Assembly: GCA_003583745.1 (NCBI GenBank)
Contig: QXPY01000010.1
Location: 170,403 to 234,402 of the forward strand
DNA: 64,000 nucleotides
Direction of reading: 5' to 3'
Source of the DNA: Rhodocyclales bacterium GT-UBC
Lineage (GTDB): Bacteria; Pseudomonadota; Gammaproteobacteria; Burkholderiales; Rhodocyclaceae
In this document: one piece after another, positions 9,280-19,200 of the stretch
Layout of the letters: each line of letters opens with the position of its first letter
Numbering within the stretch: position 1 is the stretch's first letter
Position numbers and translations under genes: made by a program
Notes under the pieces: generated by a model
Database searches by the model: none
Told to the model about the DNA's origin: nothing
What the model saw: the letters and a program-made list of their open reading frames with translations, nothing else

Positions 9280-10128
9280 CTGAAAGAAGAAACCACTTTA
9301 CCGATCCGCTGTTTCCGCCTGTTCCGACTGGCCCTGCTGGTGTGCAGCGGTCTGCTCGTCACCCTGCTGATTTTTCCGCTGTGCAGCGAGGCGGCTCGCC
9401 TGCGCCTCAAGTCGAGCTGGGCCGTTGCCCTGCTCGACACGCTGGGTGTCGAGGTCGAGGCCGATCTGATGCACGCAGTGCCGGGCGCCCTGGTGGTGGC
9501 CAACCATATTTCCTGGATCGACATTTACGTCATCAACGCTGCCTTGCCGTCGGCCTTCGTTTCCAAGGCTGAGGTTCGCAACTGGCCGCTGATCGGCTGG
9601 CTGGCGGCACGCAATGACACCATCTTCCTGCGCCGGGGCAGTCGCGGCCATGCCCGTATTGTTAATCAGGAAATTGCCGACTTGTTGGACCGAGGGCGTC
9701 ATGTAGCGCTCTTTCCGGAGGGAACGACGACCGATGGGCGCAGTCTGCTGCATTTTCACGCGGCGCTGCTGCAGCCGGCACTGAGTGCCGGGCATCCGGT
9801 CCTGCCGGTAGCGATCTCGTACTGGGAGCAGGATGGGCAGCGTAGTCTGGCGCCGCGCTACGATGGTGATATTTCTCTCGGCCAATGCACTGGCGCCATT
9901 CTGCGTCGCAAGCGGCTGCTTGCCCGGCTGGTGACGACGCCGGTGCTGGGCCTGGATGGCGAGGACCGCAAGCAGGTCGCCGCCCGGGCCCGCGAAGCTA
10001 TCGCTTTAGGGGCTGGGCTTCCCCGGGCGAACAATCCACCTGAAATACCTGTCGGTCTTCCAGGCGTACTGCGGTCAGGTGACCGCCCCACAGGCAGCCG
10101 GAATCCAGTGCCAGAAAATTTGGTGTGA
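9280..10128 (+). CDS. olsA: lyso-ornithine lipid O-acyltransferase (OlsA/PlsC-like), start uncertain
   Basis: This membrane acyltransferase of the PlsC family most likely performs the second acylation of ornithine lipid. Near the N-terminus is a membrane helix (LALLVCSGLLVTLLIF). The catalytic HX4D motif is in NHISWIDIY and the acceptor motif is FPEGTTTDG. No ATG, GTG or TTG lies between the olsB stop and the membrane helix. A CTG at 9280, with GGATAAG a few bases upstream, gives about 282 residues and is my best guess; an in-frame TTG at 9079 inside olsB is the alternative. The last 131 bases overlap the end of apaH on the other strand, so the final 40-odd residues are unusual. Confidence 0.75.
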   Translation: MKEETTLPIRCFRLFRLALLVCSGLLVTLLIFPLCSEAARLRLKSSWAVALLDTLGVEVEADLMHAVPGALVVANHISWIDIYVINAALPSAFVSKAEVRNWPLIGWLAARNDTIFLRRGSRGHARIVNQEIADLLDRGRHVALFPEGTTTDGRSLLHFHAALLQPALSAGHPVLPVAISYWEQDGQRSLAPRYDGDISLGQCTGAILRRKRLLARLVTTPVLGLDGEDRKQVAARAREAIALGAGLPRANNPPEIPVGLPGVLRSGDRPTGSRNPVPENLV

Positions 10129-10828
10129 CCTTCAGGCCGAGCGCCGACCAGTGGCCGGTGACCAGAACCGAGTCGGCGCTTTGCCGATTCGGTGCGTCGA
10201 ACCAGGGAAGATGACCGGCTGGCGCATTGACCAGCTTGCCCTTGGCCTTGAATTCCATGATGCCTTCCGGGGTGCAGAAACGCATCCGGGTCATCGCATT
10301 GACGATGACGCGCAGTCTGGCCCAGCCGGTCAAGTCGTCCGACCAGCCGGCCGGTTCGCTGCCCCACAGGTTTTTGATGAACTTGCGGTAATCCGGGCCC
10401 TGCAGCGCTGTCTCGACCTCGCGGGCCAGTTCGCGGGCGCGCGCCGCTGTCCACTGTGGCAACAGGCCGGCATGGACCAGGCAATATTCACCTTCTGTGT
10501 GACAGAGCGGCTGCTGGCGTAGCCAGAGCATCAGTTCCGCGCAGTCCGGGGCATCGAAGACGGACTGCAGTGTGTCGTCCTTGGCCCGGAACTTGGCGCC
10601 GCCTTCGGCCACCATGAGCAGATAGAGGTCGTGGTTGCCGAGCACGGTCAATGCGGCCGGCCCGAGCGATTTCATCAGGCGCAGGGTTTCCAGTGATTTC
10701 GGCCCGCGGTTGACCAGGTCGCCAACCAGCCAGAGACGATCCGTGGTCGGGTCGAAGCGGCAGGTGTCAAGGAGGTGGCACAGGGAGTCGTAGCAGCCCT
10801 GGATGTCGCCGATCGCGTAGGTGGACAA
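9998..10828 (-). CDS. apaH: symmetrical bis(5'-nucleosyl)-tetraphosphatase
   Basis: This 276-residue metallophosphatase hydrolyses Ap4A to two ADP. The metal-binding blocks are GDIQGCYDSL, GDLVNRGPKS and LGNHDLYLL, with LVHAGLLPQW and GHWSALG further on. The length equals the family norm (about 275-280). It is convergent with the OlsA-like gene and overlaps its 3' end by 131 bases. Confidence 0.96.
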   Translation of the reverse strand: MSTYAIGDIQGCYDSLCHLLDTCRFDPTTDRLWLVGDLVNRGPKSLETLRLMKSLGPAALTVLGNHDLYLLMVAEGGAKFRAKDDTLQSVFDAPDCAELMLWLRQQPLCHTEGEYCLVHAGLLPQWTAARARELAREVETALQGPDYRKFIKNLWGSEPAGWSDDLTGWARLRVIVNAMTRMRFCTPEGIMEFKAKGKLVNAPAGHLPWFDAPNRQSADSVLVTGHWSALGLKVTPNFLALDSGCLWGGHLTAVRLEDRQVFQVDCSPGEAQPLKR

Positions 10829-10940
10829 GGTGTGTGCAAGATGTGGACGATTGGCTGAAGAGCATAGCGTGGGCGGCTCTTCCTGTCATGTGGGTTGTGC
10901 TGGCGCAACGGCGTCGGCCTCAATTGCAAAGCCATGTAAA

Positions 10941-10992
10941 AATTCATATAGGAGAAGTTGGGTTTCTGGATTAAAATTCTCCTATATGAATT
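10941..10992 (+). promoter_or_regulatory. 16-bp perfect inverted repeat across the start codon of the TnpB-like gene
   Basis: AATTCATATAGGAGAA (10941-10956) and TTCTCCTATATGAATT (10977-10992) are exact reverse complements separated by 20 bases. The right arm contains the ATG at 10986. A possible promoter (TTGCAA at 10924-10929, 17-base spacer, TATAGG at 10947-10952) would place the left arm on the -10 element. The geometry suits an autoregulatory operator. A transposon end or an RNA hairpin that hides the start codon are alternatives. Confidence 0.7.
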
Positions 10993-11582
10993 CCAGAACC
11001 ATCCTTCGTCTAAACACGTCGCCCGAGCAAGTCGCCAGTCTGGAGCGCTTGCAGGCTGCGTTTGCGCAGGTTTGTTCGGCCTTGTGGCCGGTGGTCAGGG
11101 AGAATCGGTGCTGGAATCGAGTGGCTTTGCATCACCTGACTTATCACAAGCTCAGGGAGCAGTTTCCGGCCTTGGGCTCGCAAATGGTTTGCAATGCCAT
11201 TTATTCGGTTTGCCGGATGGCGCGCTTCTTGTTCCAGAACAAGGCCAGCCCCTGGTCGCTCGAAAAGCGCCCGGGTATGCCTTTGCCGATGCTGGAGTTT
11301 GCGCCCACTGCCCCGGTCTATTTCGATCGCCATACCTTGAGTATTCGCCTGGCGCGGCTGTCCATGTATTCCCTGGATGGTCGCATGCGTTTCGATGTCG
11401 ATCTGTCGCCGGAGGATGATCGTCGTTTCAAGGAGGAAAAGCTCAAGGAAATCGTGATGTCGCGCGATGACCAGGGATTTTTCCTGATGTTCTTCTTTGG
11501 GGAGGACGCTGAAAAGCCTGTCGAACCCTCGGAATTGCCGCAGTACGTAGTTGTTCTCGAACCAGAAGCCCTGGTCGCCTGA
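10986..11582 (+). CDS. TnpB-like protein lacking the RuvC nuclease domain
   Basis: This 198-residue protein resembles the N-terminal half of IS605-family TnpB/OrfB. LRLNTSPEQVASLERLQ, LHHLTYHKLREQFPALGSQM and NAIYSVCRMARFLF follow the TnpB recognition-lobe pattern. The second half (VYFDRHTLSIRL to YVVVLEP) resembles the beta-rich wedge region that precedes RuvC. The protein stops where the RuvC domain should begin, and no RuvC acidic motif or zinc finger follows. The ATG at 10986 is chosen because similarity starts there; an upstream in-frame GTG (10821) would add residues unlike TnpB. It lies 25 bases before the type I exporter gene and may be cotranscribed with it. The function is unknown; it may be a nucleic-acid-binding regulator or a decaying remnant. 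Confidence 0.65.
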   Translation: MNSRTILRLNTSPEQVASLERLQAAFAQVCSALWPVVRENRCWNRVALHHLTYHKLREQFPALGSQMVCNAIYSVCRMARFLFQNKASPWSLEKRPGMPLPMLEFAPTAPVYFDRHTLSIRLARLSMYSLDGRMRFDVDLSPEDDRRFKEEKLKEIVMSRDDQGFFLMFFFGEDAEKPVEPSELPQYVVVLEPEALVA

Positions 11583-11607
11583 AAATTTTGTTCTTGGTTA
11601 AGCGTGT

Positions 11608-13374
11608 ATGAAAAAATTGATGTTGCCCCGGACGGAGTTGGCGGAAGTTCTCATGTCCTTCCGGAAGACTTTCTATACGGCGGGCCTGTTCAGCATGTTC
11701 ATCAACATTCTGGGCTTGGTGCCGTCGATTTACATGTTGCAGGTCTATGACCGGGTTCTGCAAAGTCGCAATACCACGACCTTGTGGATGCTGACCGCGA
11801 TGATGCTTGGCTTCTACGCCATGCTCGGCATGCTCGAGCTGGCGCGCTCGAAGCTGCTGATTCGGGTTGGCGCGCAGGTCGATGTCAAACTGAACGATCG
11901 GGTTTTCGTCGCCTCATTCGAGCAGAATCTGCGCAAGTCCGGCGGTAATGCCGGGCAGGCGATGATCGATCTGACCACCGTTCGCCAGTTCCTGACCGGT
12001 AATGGCCTGTTCGCCTTCTTCGATGCGCCCTGGGCACCGATCTATCTGGTCGTGATTTTCCTGTTCAGCCCCTGGCTGGGTGTGTTCGCTCTGGTGGCGG
12101 CCGCGATTTTGTTCTCCCTGGCCTGGGCGACGGAAGTCGCCACGCGCAAACCCCTGGCTGAGGCCAACGTGGTTGCCAATGCGGCAAATCGCTATGCGAC
12201 CAACAACCTGCGCAATGCCGAGGTTATCGAGGCGATGGGCATGTTGGAAAACCTGAAGCGCCGCTGGTTGGCGCGGCAACTTCGGTTTATTGCCCTGCAA
12301 AACGAAGCGAGCGACAAGGGAGCCGTCATTTCGGCGACCACCAAGGCCGTGCGTATCGCCGTGCAATCCCTGGTTTTGGGCGGCGGGGCGCTGTTGGTCA
12401 TCGAAGGCTCGCTGACTTCCGGCGGCATGATCGCTGCCTCGATTCTGCTCGGCAAGGCATTGCAACCGGTCGAACTGGCGATCGGCGTCTGGAAACAATT
12501 GCTTGGCGCCCGGACGTCCTACCATCGCCTGGAAGCCTTGCTGCAAGAGAATCCTGCTCGCCATGTCGGCATGGCCCTGCCGACGCCGGCCGGTCGTCTG
12601 GTGGTCGAAGGCGCTTCGGCTACTGCGCCGGGAGGCAATGCCATGATTCTCAAGCAAGTCGGCTTCGCCATCGCGCCGGGTGAGATCGTCGGGGTGATCG
12701 GTCCTTCGGCCTCCGGTAAGTCGACGCTGGCACGTTTGATGGTCGGTGTCTGGCCGTCCTTGGGCGGCAAGGTGCGCCTGGACGGAGCCGACATCTTCAC
12801 CTGGGACAAAAACTCCCTGGGGCCATCAGTCGGCTATTTGCCGCAGGATATCGAGCTGTTCGAGGGCAGTATTGCCGAGAATATTGCCCGTTTCGGCGAT
12901 ATCGATTCGGAGAAGGTTGTCGAAGCAGCCAAACTGGCCGGCGTACACGAGATGATCCTGCGCTTCCCGCAAGGCTACGATACCCAGATCGGCGATGGCG
13001 GCAGCGCGCTATCCGGCGGGCAACGTCAGCGCATCGGCTTTGCTCGCGCCATCTACGGCAATCCCTCCTTCGTCGTGCTCGATGAGCCCAATTCGAACCT
13101 CGATGATGCCGGCGAGCAGGCGTTGGTCAACGCCGTGCGCCAACTCAAGCAACGCGGCACGACGGTGGTCATCATCACGCATCGGACCAGCATCATCGGC
13201 GCAGTCGACAAACTGCTTCTGCTGGTCGATGGCACGGTCCAGCTTTACGGTCCGCGCGACCAGGTCCTGATGGCGATGCAGCAGCGCAGCCAGCAGCAGG
13301 CTGCTGCCGCAGCTCAACCGGCCCCTGCCGCTGCGCCGGCTGAAGCGGCATTGGCTGCCCCGGCGAATAATTGA
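11608..13374 (+). CDS. type I secretion system permease/ATPase
   Basis: This 588-residue ABC exporter is of the PrtD/LipB/RsaD type. The N-terminal half holds the membrane domain (first helices around residues 25-75). The ATPase domain has Walker A GPSASGKST (about 365-373), signature LSGGQRQR (about 468-475) and Walker B FVVLDEP (about 488). The C-terminus is an Ala/Pro/Gln-rich tail. It lacks the peptidase-like N-terminal domain of HlyB-type exporters. It powers export of proteins with C-terminal signals across both membranes, together with the HlyD and TolC genes downstream. The S-layer/RTX, protease and VCBS-type proteins at 31-41 kb are the likely substrates. Confidence 0.93.
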   Translation: MKKLMLPRTELAEVLMSFRKTFYTAGLFSMFINILGLVPSIYMLQVYDRVLQSRNTTTLWMLTAMMLGFYAMLGMLELARSKLLIRVGAQVDVKLNDRVFVASFEQNLRKSGGNAGQAMIDLTTVRQFLTGNGLFAFFDAPWAPIYLVVIFLFSPWLGVFALVAAAILFSLAWATEVATRKPLAEANVVANAANRYATNNLRNAEVIEAMGMLENLKRRWLARQLRFIALQNEASDKGAVISATTKAVRIAVQSLVLGGGALLVIEGSLTSGGMIAASILLGKALQPVELAIGVWKQLLGARTSYHRLEALLQENPARHVGMALPTPAGRLVVEGASATAPGGNAMILKQVGFAIAPGEIVGVIGPSASGKSTLARLMVGVWPSLGGKVRLDGADIFTWDKNSLGPSVGYLPQDIELFEGSIAENIARFGDIDSEKVVEAAKLAGVHEMILRFPQGYDTQIGDGGSALSGGQRQRIGFARAIYGNPSFVVLDEPNSNLDDAGEQALVNAVRQLKQRGTTVVIITHRTSIIGAVDKLLLLVDGTVQLYGPRDQVLMAMQQRSQQQAAAAAQPAPAAAPAEAALAAPANN

Positions 13375-13388
13375 CGAGTACAACGCGT

Positions 13389-14774
13389 ATGTTTAAGAAG
13401 CTCAAAAACCTCATTGCCAAAGAACAAGTTCTCGATACGGCCGATATCGTTGCCGCTTCCAGCGGTACGCCGGCCATGTCGATCGACGAAAAACCGGTGG
13501 TTCGTTTCGGCTTGCTGACCCTGCTGATCGGCTTTGGCGGCTTTCTGCTCTGGGCAGGCCTGGCGCCGCTCGATGAAGGCGTTCCCGGCATGGGCATCGT
13601 CAGCGTCGATACCAAGCGCAAGAGCATCCAGCATCTCAAGGGCGGCATCGTGGAGAGTCTCGATGTCCGAGAAGGCGACCGGGTCAAGGCCGGCGATGTC
13701 TTGCTGCGTCTGAATGACACCGAGGTCAAGGCGCAACTCGATATCGTGCGTGGCCAGTATTTCGCGGTCAAGGCAGCTCATGCCCGTCTGCAGGCTGAAC
13801 GCGAGATGAAGCCGAGCCTGGTGTTTTCGCCCGATCTGATCGAAGCCGCCAAAACTGATACCCGCGCGGCCGAAGCGATGCGGGTCCAGTCTCAGTTGTT
13901 CGCGGCACGCAAATCGGCCTTGAACAGCGAGCTGGGCGTGATGGATCAAAGCGTTGCCGGACTGGAGCAGCAGATTCGTGGTCTGGAATCGGTCGAGGCG
14001 GGTAAAAAGCAGCAGATCGATCTGATCAACAAGGAACTTGCTTCCCTGCGCGGACTGGTCGAAGAAGGTTTCGTGCCGCGCAACAAGCTGTGGGAGTTGG
14101 AGCGCACGCTGGCTGACCTGGCCGGGACGCGGGGTAGCGATCTGGCCCAGATCGCCCGTTCGCGTGCTTCCATCAGCGAAATGAACTTGCGCAAGCTGCA
14201 GCGTACGCAGGATTTCCGCAAGGAAGTCGAAGCCCAGATGTCGGAAACGCAACGCGACGTCGGGACGCAGAGTGATCGCCTGACGGCCTTGCTCGAAGAA
14301 TTCGACCGTAGCATCATCAAGGCCCCGACCGACGGCGCCGTCGTCGGGCTGGAAGCGCATACGGTGGGCGGTGTGATTCGTCCGGGTGAGCGGATCATGG
14401 AAATCGTGCCGGAAGGCGATACGCTGGTGGTCGAAGCGCAGTTGCCGGTCAACCTGATCGACAAGGTTCATGTCGGGCAATTGGCCAAGATTCACTTCCA
14501 GATCGTGCTGGGTGGTGGCGTACAGCCGTCGATTGAAGGCAAGGTGATGCAGGTTTCGGCCGACCGCCTGACCGATCAACGCACCGGCATGCCGTATTAC
14601 TCGGCCCGTATCCAGATTACGCCGAACGGCGAAGCCGAACTGGCCAAGCACAAGATCAAGCCGCAAGCCGGTATGCAAACCGACGTCGTCATCGTCACCG
14701 GCGAACGGACGGTACTGCAGTATCTGCTCGGCCCGTTGATGGCGCGTATCACCAGCGGCATGAGGGAGCAGTGA
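13389..14774 (+). CDS. HlyD-family type I secretion periplasmic adaptor
   Basis: This 461-residue membrane-fusion protein has a short cytoplasmic N-terminus, one membrane helix (FGLLTLLIGFGGFLLWAGLAPL, about residues 35-58), a lipoyl-like half-motif (KGGIVESLDVREGDRVKAGD), a long coiled-coil hairpin (about 110-290) and a beta-barrel C-terminal part. It bridges the exporter at 11608 and the outer-membrane channel. The ATG at 13389, 14 bases after the exporter stop, starts the normal MFKKLKNL N-terminus. It ends one base before the tolC-like gene. Confidence 0.93.
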   Translation: MFKKLKNLIAKEQVLDTADIVAASSGTPAMSIDEKPVVRFGLLTLLIGFGGFLLWAGLAPLDEGVPGMGIVSVDTKRKSIQHLKGGIVESLDVREGDRVKAGDVLLRLNDTEVKAQLDIVRGQYFAVKAAHARLQAEREMKPSLVFSPDLIEAAKTDTRAAEAMRVQSQLFAARKSALNSELGVMDQSVAGLEQQIRGLESVEAGKKQQIDLINKELASLRGLVEEGFVPRNKLWELERTLADLAGTRGSDLAQIARSRASISEMNLRKLQRTQDFRKEVEAQMSETQRDVGTQSDRLTALLEEFDRSIIKAPTDGAVVGLEAHTVGGVIRPGERIMEIVPEGDTLVVEAQLPVNLIDKVHVGQLAKIHFQIVLGGGVQPSIEGKVMQVSADRLTDQRTGMPYYSARIQITPNGEAELAKHKIKPQAGMQTDVVIVTGERTVLQYLLGPLMARITSGMREQ

Positions 14775-14775
14775 A

Positions 14776-16119
14776 ATGAACATTCGGCGTTTCCCGCTTG
14801 CACGTCGTCTTGGTTTGGGTGCCCTGTTGCTGCTGGCCGTTTCGGCCAGTCAGGCGACGGGCCTGGCCGAGCTCTATGACGCGGCTCGTCAGAGCGATCC
14901 GCAATACGCCGCCGCCAAAGCCGACCTGGACGGGGCGATGACCCTGGTGCCGCAAGCCGTCGGGCAGATGTTGCCGCAAATCGGTTTGTCCGGCTCGCGC
15001 ATTTTCAACGATACGGTCAATGAAACGCGTAGCTCCGTCGGGCCGCGCAGCACGAAATACGACTTCATTGCCAATCAGGCCTCCCTCAACCTGTCGATGG
15101 CCTTGTTCCGGCCCCAGCTCTGGTTTGGTCTCAGCCAAAGCAAGGCCCAGGTACGTCAGGCCGAGAGCTTGTTCCGGCAAGCCCAGCAAGACCTCATCAC
15201 GCGCACGGCGCAGGCTTACTTCAACGTTCTGCTGGCCGAAGACAACCTGAAAATGGCCGGCGAGCAAAAGGCGGCCATTGCCGAGCAGCTCAAGCAGGCC
15301 AAGCGCTATTTCGAGGCCGGCGTCGGCACGATTACCGACATCAACGAAGCGCAAGCCCGTTACGACACGGTCGTCGCCCAGGAGCTTTCCGCCGAAAATG
15401 ACCTGGAAGTCCAGGTCCGGACGCTGGAGCAACTGGTGGGTCGGGTCGAACGTAAGCTCGATCGCCTTGGCCCCCGCTTTGCGCTCGACTTGCCGGAGCC
15501 GGCCGATGTCGATCGCTGGCTCGAATTTTCGCTGACCAACAATCCGCAACTGTTGTCGCGCGAAGCGGCTTACGAGGCGGCGCAAAGCGAGGTCAACAAG
15601 AACCTGTCCAATCACTTGCCGACGGTCGATCTGGTGGCGGGGCGCGGACGTTCCGAGAATCCCGGTTTCACGATGATCGACAACATCAACTGGAGCAATA
15701 CCGTCGGTATCCAGGTTTCCGTGCCGATCTTTTCGGGTGGGACGACCAATGCGCGGGCCAATCAGGCTTCGGCGATGAAGGAGCGGGCCCGTTATGATGC
15801 CGAGGCGGCCCGCCGCACGGTGACCCTGAGCGCGCGTCAGCAATACCTGAATGTGGTCAATGGCGTGGCGCAGGTCAAGGCCTTGCGCCAGGCCGTCAAG
15901 TCGAACGAGTTGGCGCTTTACTCGGCGCAGCGCGGTCAGGAGGCCGGGGTGCGGACCAGTTTCGACGTATTGAATGCGCAGCAATTGTTGTACACCACCA
16001 AGCGCGACCTGGCTCGCGAAACCTATCGCTATGTCTTGTCCCGTCTTCAGTTGCGCTCTGCCGCCGGTTTGCTTGGCGAAGAAGACGTTGCCCTGATTCA
16101 GCAGTGGCTGGAAAAATAA
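14776..16119 (+). CDS. TolC-family outer-membrane channel of the type I system
   Basis: This 447-residue protein has a signal peptide (RLGLGALLLLAVSASQATG) followed by the alternating helix/strand pattern of TolC, including LYDAARQSDPQYAAAKADLDGA, QAYFNVLLAEDNL, VGTITDINEAQARYD and the C-terminal VRTSFDVLNAQQLLYTTKRDL. It forms the outer-membrane exit duct. It starts one base after the adaptor gene and ends before a strong terminator, closing a three-gene secretion operon. A second, more distant tolC paralogue is at 47166. Confidence 0.93.
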   Translation: MNIRRFPLARRLGLGALLLLAVSASQATGLAELYDAARQSDPQYAAAKADLDGAMTLVPQAVGQMLPQIGLSGSRIFNDTVNETRSSVGPRSTKYDFIANQASLNLSMALFRPQLWFGLSQSKAQVRQAESLFRQAQQDLITRTAQAYFNVLLAEDNLKMAGEQKAAIAEQLKQAKRYFEAGVGTITDINEAQARYDTVVAQELSAENDLEVQVRTLEQLVGRVERKLDRLGPRFALDLPEPADVDRWLEFSLTNNPQLLSREAAYEAAQSEVNKNLSNHLPTVDLVAGRGRSENPGFTMIDNINWSNTVGIQVSVPIFSGGTTNARANQASAMKERARYDAEAARRTVTLSARQQYLNVVNGVAQVKALRQAVKSNELALYSAQRGQEAGVRTSFDVLNAQQLLYTTKRDLARETYRYVLSRLQLRSAAGLLGEEDVALIQQWLEK

Positions 16120-16155
16120 TCCGTCCTGCTCACACAGTTCCTTTCAGTACCTTTG

Positions 16156-16197
16156 CCTGTGCCGAAGTCCTGACTTCGGTACAGGTTTTCTTTTTTT
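16156..16197 (+). terminator. intrinsic terminator of the secretion operon
   Basis: CCTGTGCCGAAGT (16156-16168) pairs with ACTTCGGTACAGG (16173-16185), with one G-T pair and loop CCTG, followed by TTTTCTTTTTTT. Confidence 0.9.
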
Positions 16198-16203
16198 ACT
16201 GCC

Positions 16204-19200
16204 GTGGAATCCGAACTCATTCCCTATAACGCTTCCAGCGAAATTCCGGCCCGTGCCGCCTTGGTCCTCGCCCCGCACCCGGACGACGAAACCTTTGGCT
16301 GCGGCGGTGCGATTGCAGCCCATACCCAGCGTGGCGTACCGGTAAGTATCGTCGTGCTGACCGATGGCCGGGGGGGCGGCGAGGCGGACTGTCGCGAGTT
16401 GGAATCACGGCAGGCGGCCGCGCAGTTGGGGGCGGGCGAGCCGGAGTTCTGGGCCTTGCCGGACCGCGCTCTGGCCTATTCGGAAGCGCTGGTTCAACGT
16501 CTGCTCGATCTGATCGCTGAACAGGCCATCGATCTGGTCTATGCCCCTTCCCCCTGGGAGGTTCATCCCGATCATCGGCAGACCTGTGCGCTTGCCATGG
16601 AAGCGGTGCGCCGGGCGGGTTATCCCGTGCGCCTGGCGTTTTACGAAATCGGCATTCCCTTGCGTCCCAACCTCTTGCTCGATGTCACGCCCTATTGGCC
16701 GGCCAAGCAGGCGGCGATGGCCTGCTTTACCTCGCAGTTGGTCCGTCAGGACTATGTTCGTCATATTTCGGGGCTCAATGTTTTCCGGACCTACACGCTG
16801 CCGCCTTCGGTGCAGGCGGCGGAGGCCTACTGGCTGCTGACCGCCGGCGAACTGGTCGAGGGCGCCGTGGCGGCAAACCTGGCTGCGGTCTCGCCGGGGC
16901 GGATGGTCGATTCCGGGAAAATGGAAGAGCCGGCGTCGCCGCTTGTTTCCGTGCTGATTCGCAGCATGGATCGCCCGGATCTGGTTCGCGCCCTCGATTC
17001 GGTTGCCTTGCAAACCTATCCGAATATCGAAATTGTCGTTGCCGCCGCCTGCACCGGGCACCGCCCCTTGCCCGAGCGCTGGGGGCCGTTCCCGCTGCGT
17101 TTGTGTACCACCGACGAAGCCTTGATGCGCAGTCGGGCGGCGAATCATGCCCTGCGCTCGGGGCGTGGCGAATACCTCCTTCTGCTCGACGATGATGACT
17201 GGCTGATGCCGGATCACGTCGCCCGGCTGGCGCGCGTCTTGTCGGCGCAACCGCAGACCGCCGTCGCCTACACCGGTATTGCGCTGGTAGACGGGCAAAA
17301 CCGGCCGCTCGGCCAGGTATTCGATTTGCCTTTCGATGCGACCCGACTGTTGGCTGGCAATTTGACCCCCATCCATGCAGTCCTGTTTCGCGCCAGCGTG
17401 CTCAAGCAGGGCGTTGCCTTCGACGAAAAACTCGATCGCTACGAGGATTGGGATTTCTGGATTCAGCTTGCCCGCCTTGGCCATTTCGCCCATTTGCCGG
17501 GCATCAGTGGCGTCTATCGGGTGCATGAAAGCTCAGGGGTTCATACCGATGCCGGAACCGAAAGCCAGTCGTCGCGCCTGATCCACGAAAAATGGCGGGA
17601 TCTGCTGGCCGAGCATGACATCCAATCGGTCATGAACCGGGTCTGGGCCTATCCGGAGATGGAGGCGGCGCTGGCGCGGGCTACCGATGAATTGGCAGCG
17701 GCCCGCCAGGAACTGGCCACCCTCCAGAATGCGGCGCAGGATATCGCGAACGTCAAATCCAGCCTGAGCTGGCGGATTACCCGGCCATTGCGGACGGTCT
17801 CCACCTGGGCCCAAAACGGTGGCGGTGGTCTCTGGCTAAAGCGCCTGGCTGCCGTGCGCACCATCCAGCGCAACGAAGGTTGGGGCGGCGTCCGCTATCG
17901 CTTGCGGCGGCGTGCGGCGCGCCTGCTCGGCCGGGGGCTCGATTACGAAACCTGGGCGGTGCGCCACGATCAACGGACGCCAGAATACCTGGCAGGTTTG
18001 CGCCCGAATATCGGGACTTGGGCGCTGCAGCCGCTGCTGTCCATTGTGATGCCGGTATACAACCCGCCCCTGCCTTTGTTGCGGGAAGCGATCCAATCGG
18101 TGCAAGCCCAGATCTATCCGCATTGGGAACTGTGCATTGCCGACGATGCCTCGCCGGGCGACGCCGTCTGGGATTTCCTGCGCGCCGAGGCGGCGGCGGA
18201 CGAGCGGATCCGTATCGTTCGTCGTGCCGAGAATGGTCATATTTCGCAAGCCTCGAACAGCGCGCTCGCCCTGGTCAGCGGCGAGTTCGTCGTACTCATG
18301 GACAATGACGACCTGCTGCCGCCCGATGCCTTGTACTGGGTGGCCGAAGCGGTCAATCGGCGACCCGGCGTGCAGATGATCTATTCCGACGAGGACAAGC
18401 TCGATGCCAACGGGCGCCGGTTTGGCGGTTATCTCAAGCCGGACTGGAACTACACCTTGTTCCTCGGGCAAAACCTGTTCAGTCATCTGGGCGTCTTCCG
18501 TACCGCCCTGATGCGCGAAGTCGGTGGCTTCCGGAAAGGTCTGGAAGGATCGCAGGACTACGATCTGGCCTTGCGCTGCATCGAGCGGATCGATGCCGCC
18601 GATATCGTCCATATTCCCCGAGTGCTTTATCACTGGCGGGCCATCGAAGGCAGCACGGCGCAGGGCAGCGAGGCGAAACCCTACGCTGTTTATGCCGCCC
18701 AGCGGGCGCTCGAAGAGCATCGCGCGCGGATCGGGCTGCCGTGTCCGGTCGAAATCCTGCCGACCTCCAACTATCGTTGCCAGCGTCCCGATCTGATGCT
18801 GGGCGAGTCGATGACCCTGATTCTCGTCGAACATCCCGGTATGGCGTCGGGCGAGGCGGCGTGGGCGGCCCAGCCATCCTATCGGATTGGCGAGGTGATC
18901 CGTTGTCCGGCTGAAGCTGCGGCTATCGCTGCGGCGGTCGGTCAAGCCCGGCATCGCGTGGTCGCCGTGATCCGTGCCGACCTGCAACCGGCAGGTCCCG
19001 ACTCCCTGCTCGAGTTGGCGCGCCATGCCAATGAGGCGGCGACGGGGGTTGCCGGCGGGACGGTGCGCAATGCGCGGGGTCTCCTCAGCGCCGGCGCCTT
19101 GCTGGTCAACGAACGGGATGCCGTGTCGGTCTTGTTCAAGGGGCTTCCGGCCGGGCACATCGGCTATATGGCGCGTGCCTTGCTGGCTCAGGAAGTCGCC

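Noticed and set aside
10821..10985. N-terminal extension of the TnpB-like protein from the GTG at 10821
   Set aside because: It would add 55 Cys-rich residues unrelated to TnpB, overlap apaH and run through the inverted repeat; the ATG at 10986 fits the family start.
10941..11582. A complete IS605/IS200-type insertion sequence
   Set aside because: No TnpA transposase, no RuvC domain, no second copy of the dyad at the far end and no target duplication were found.
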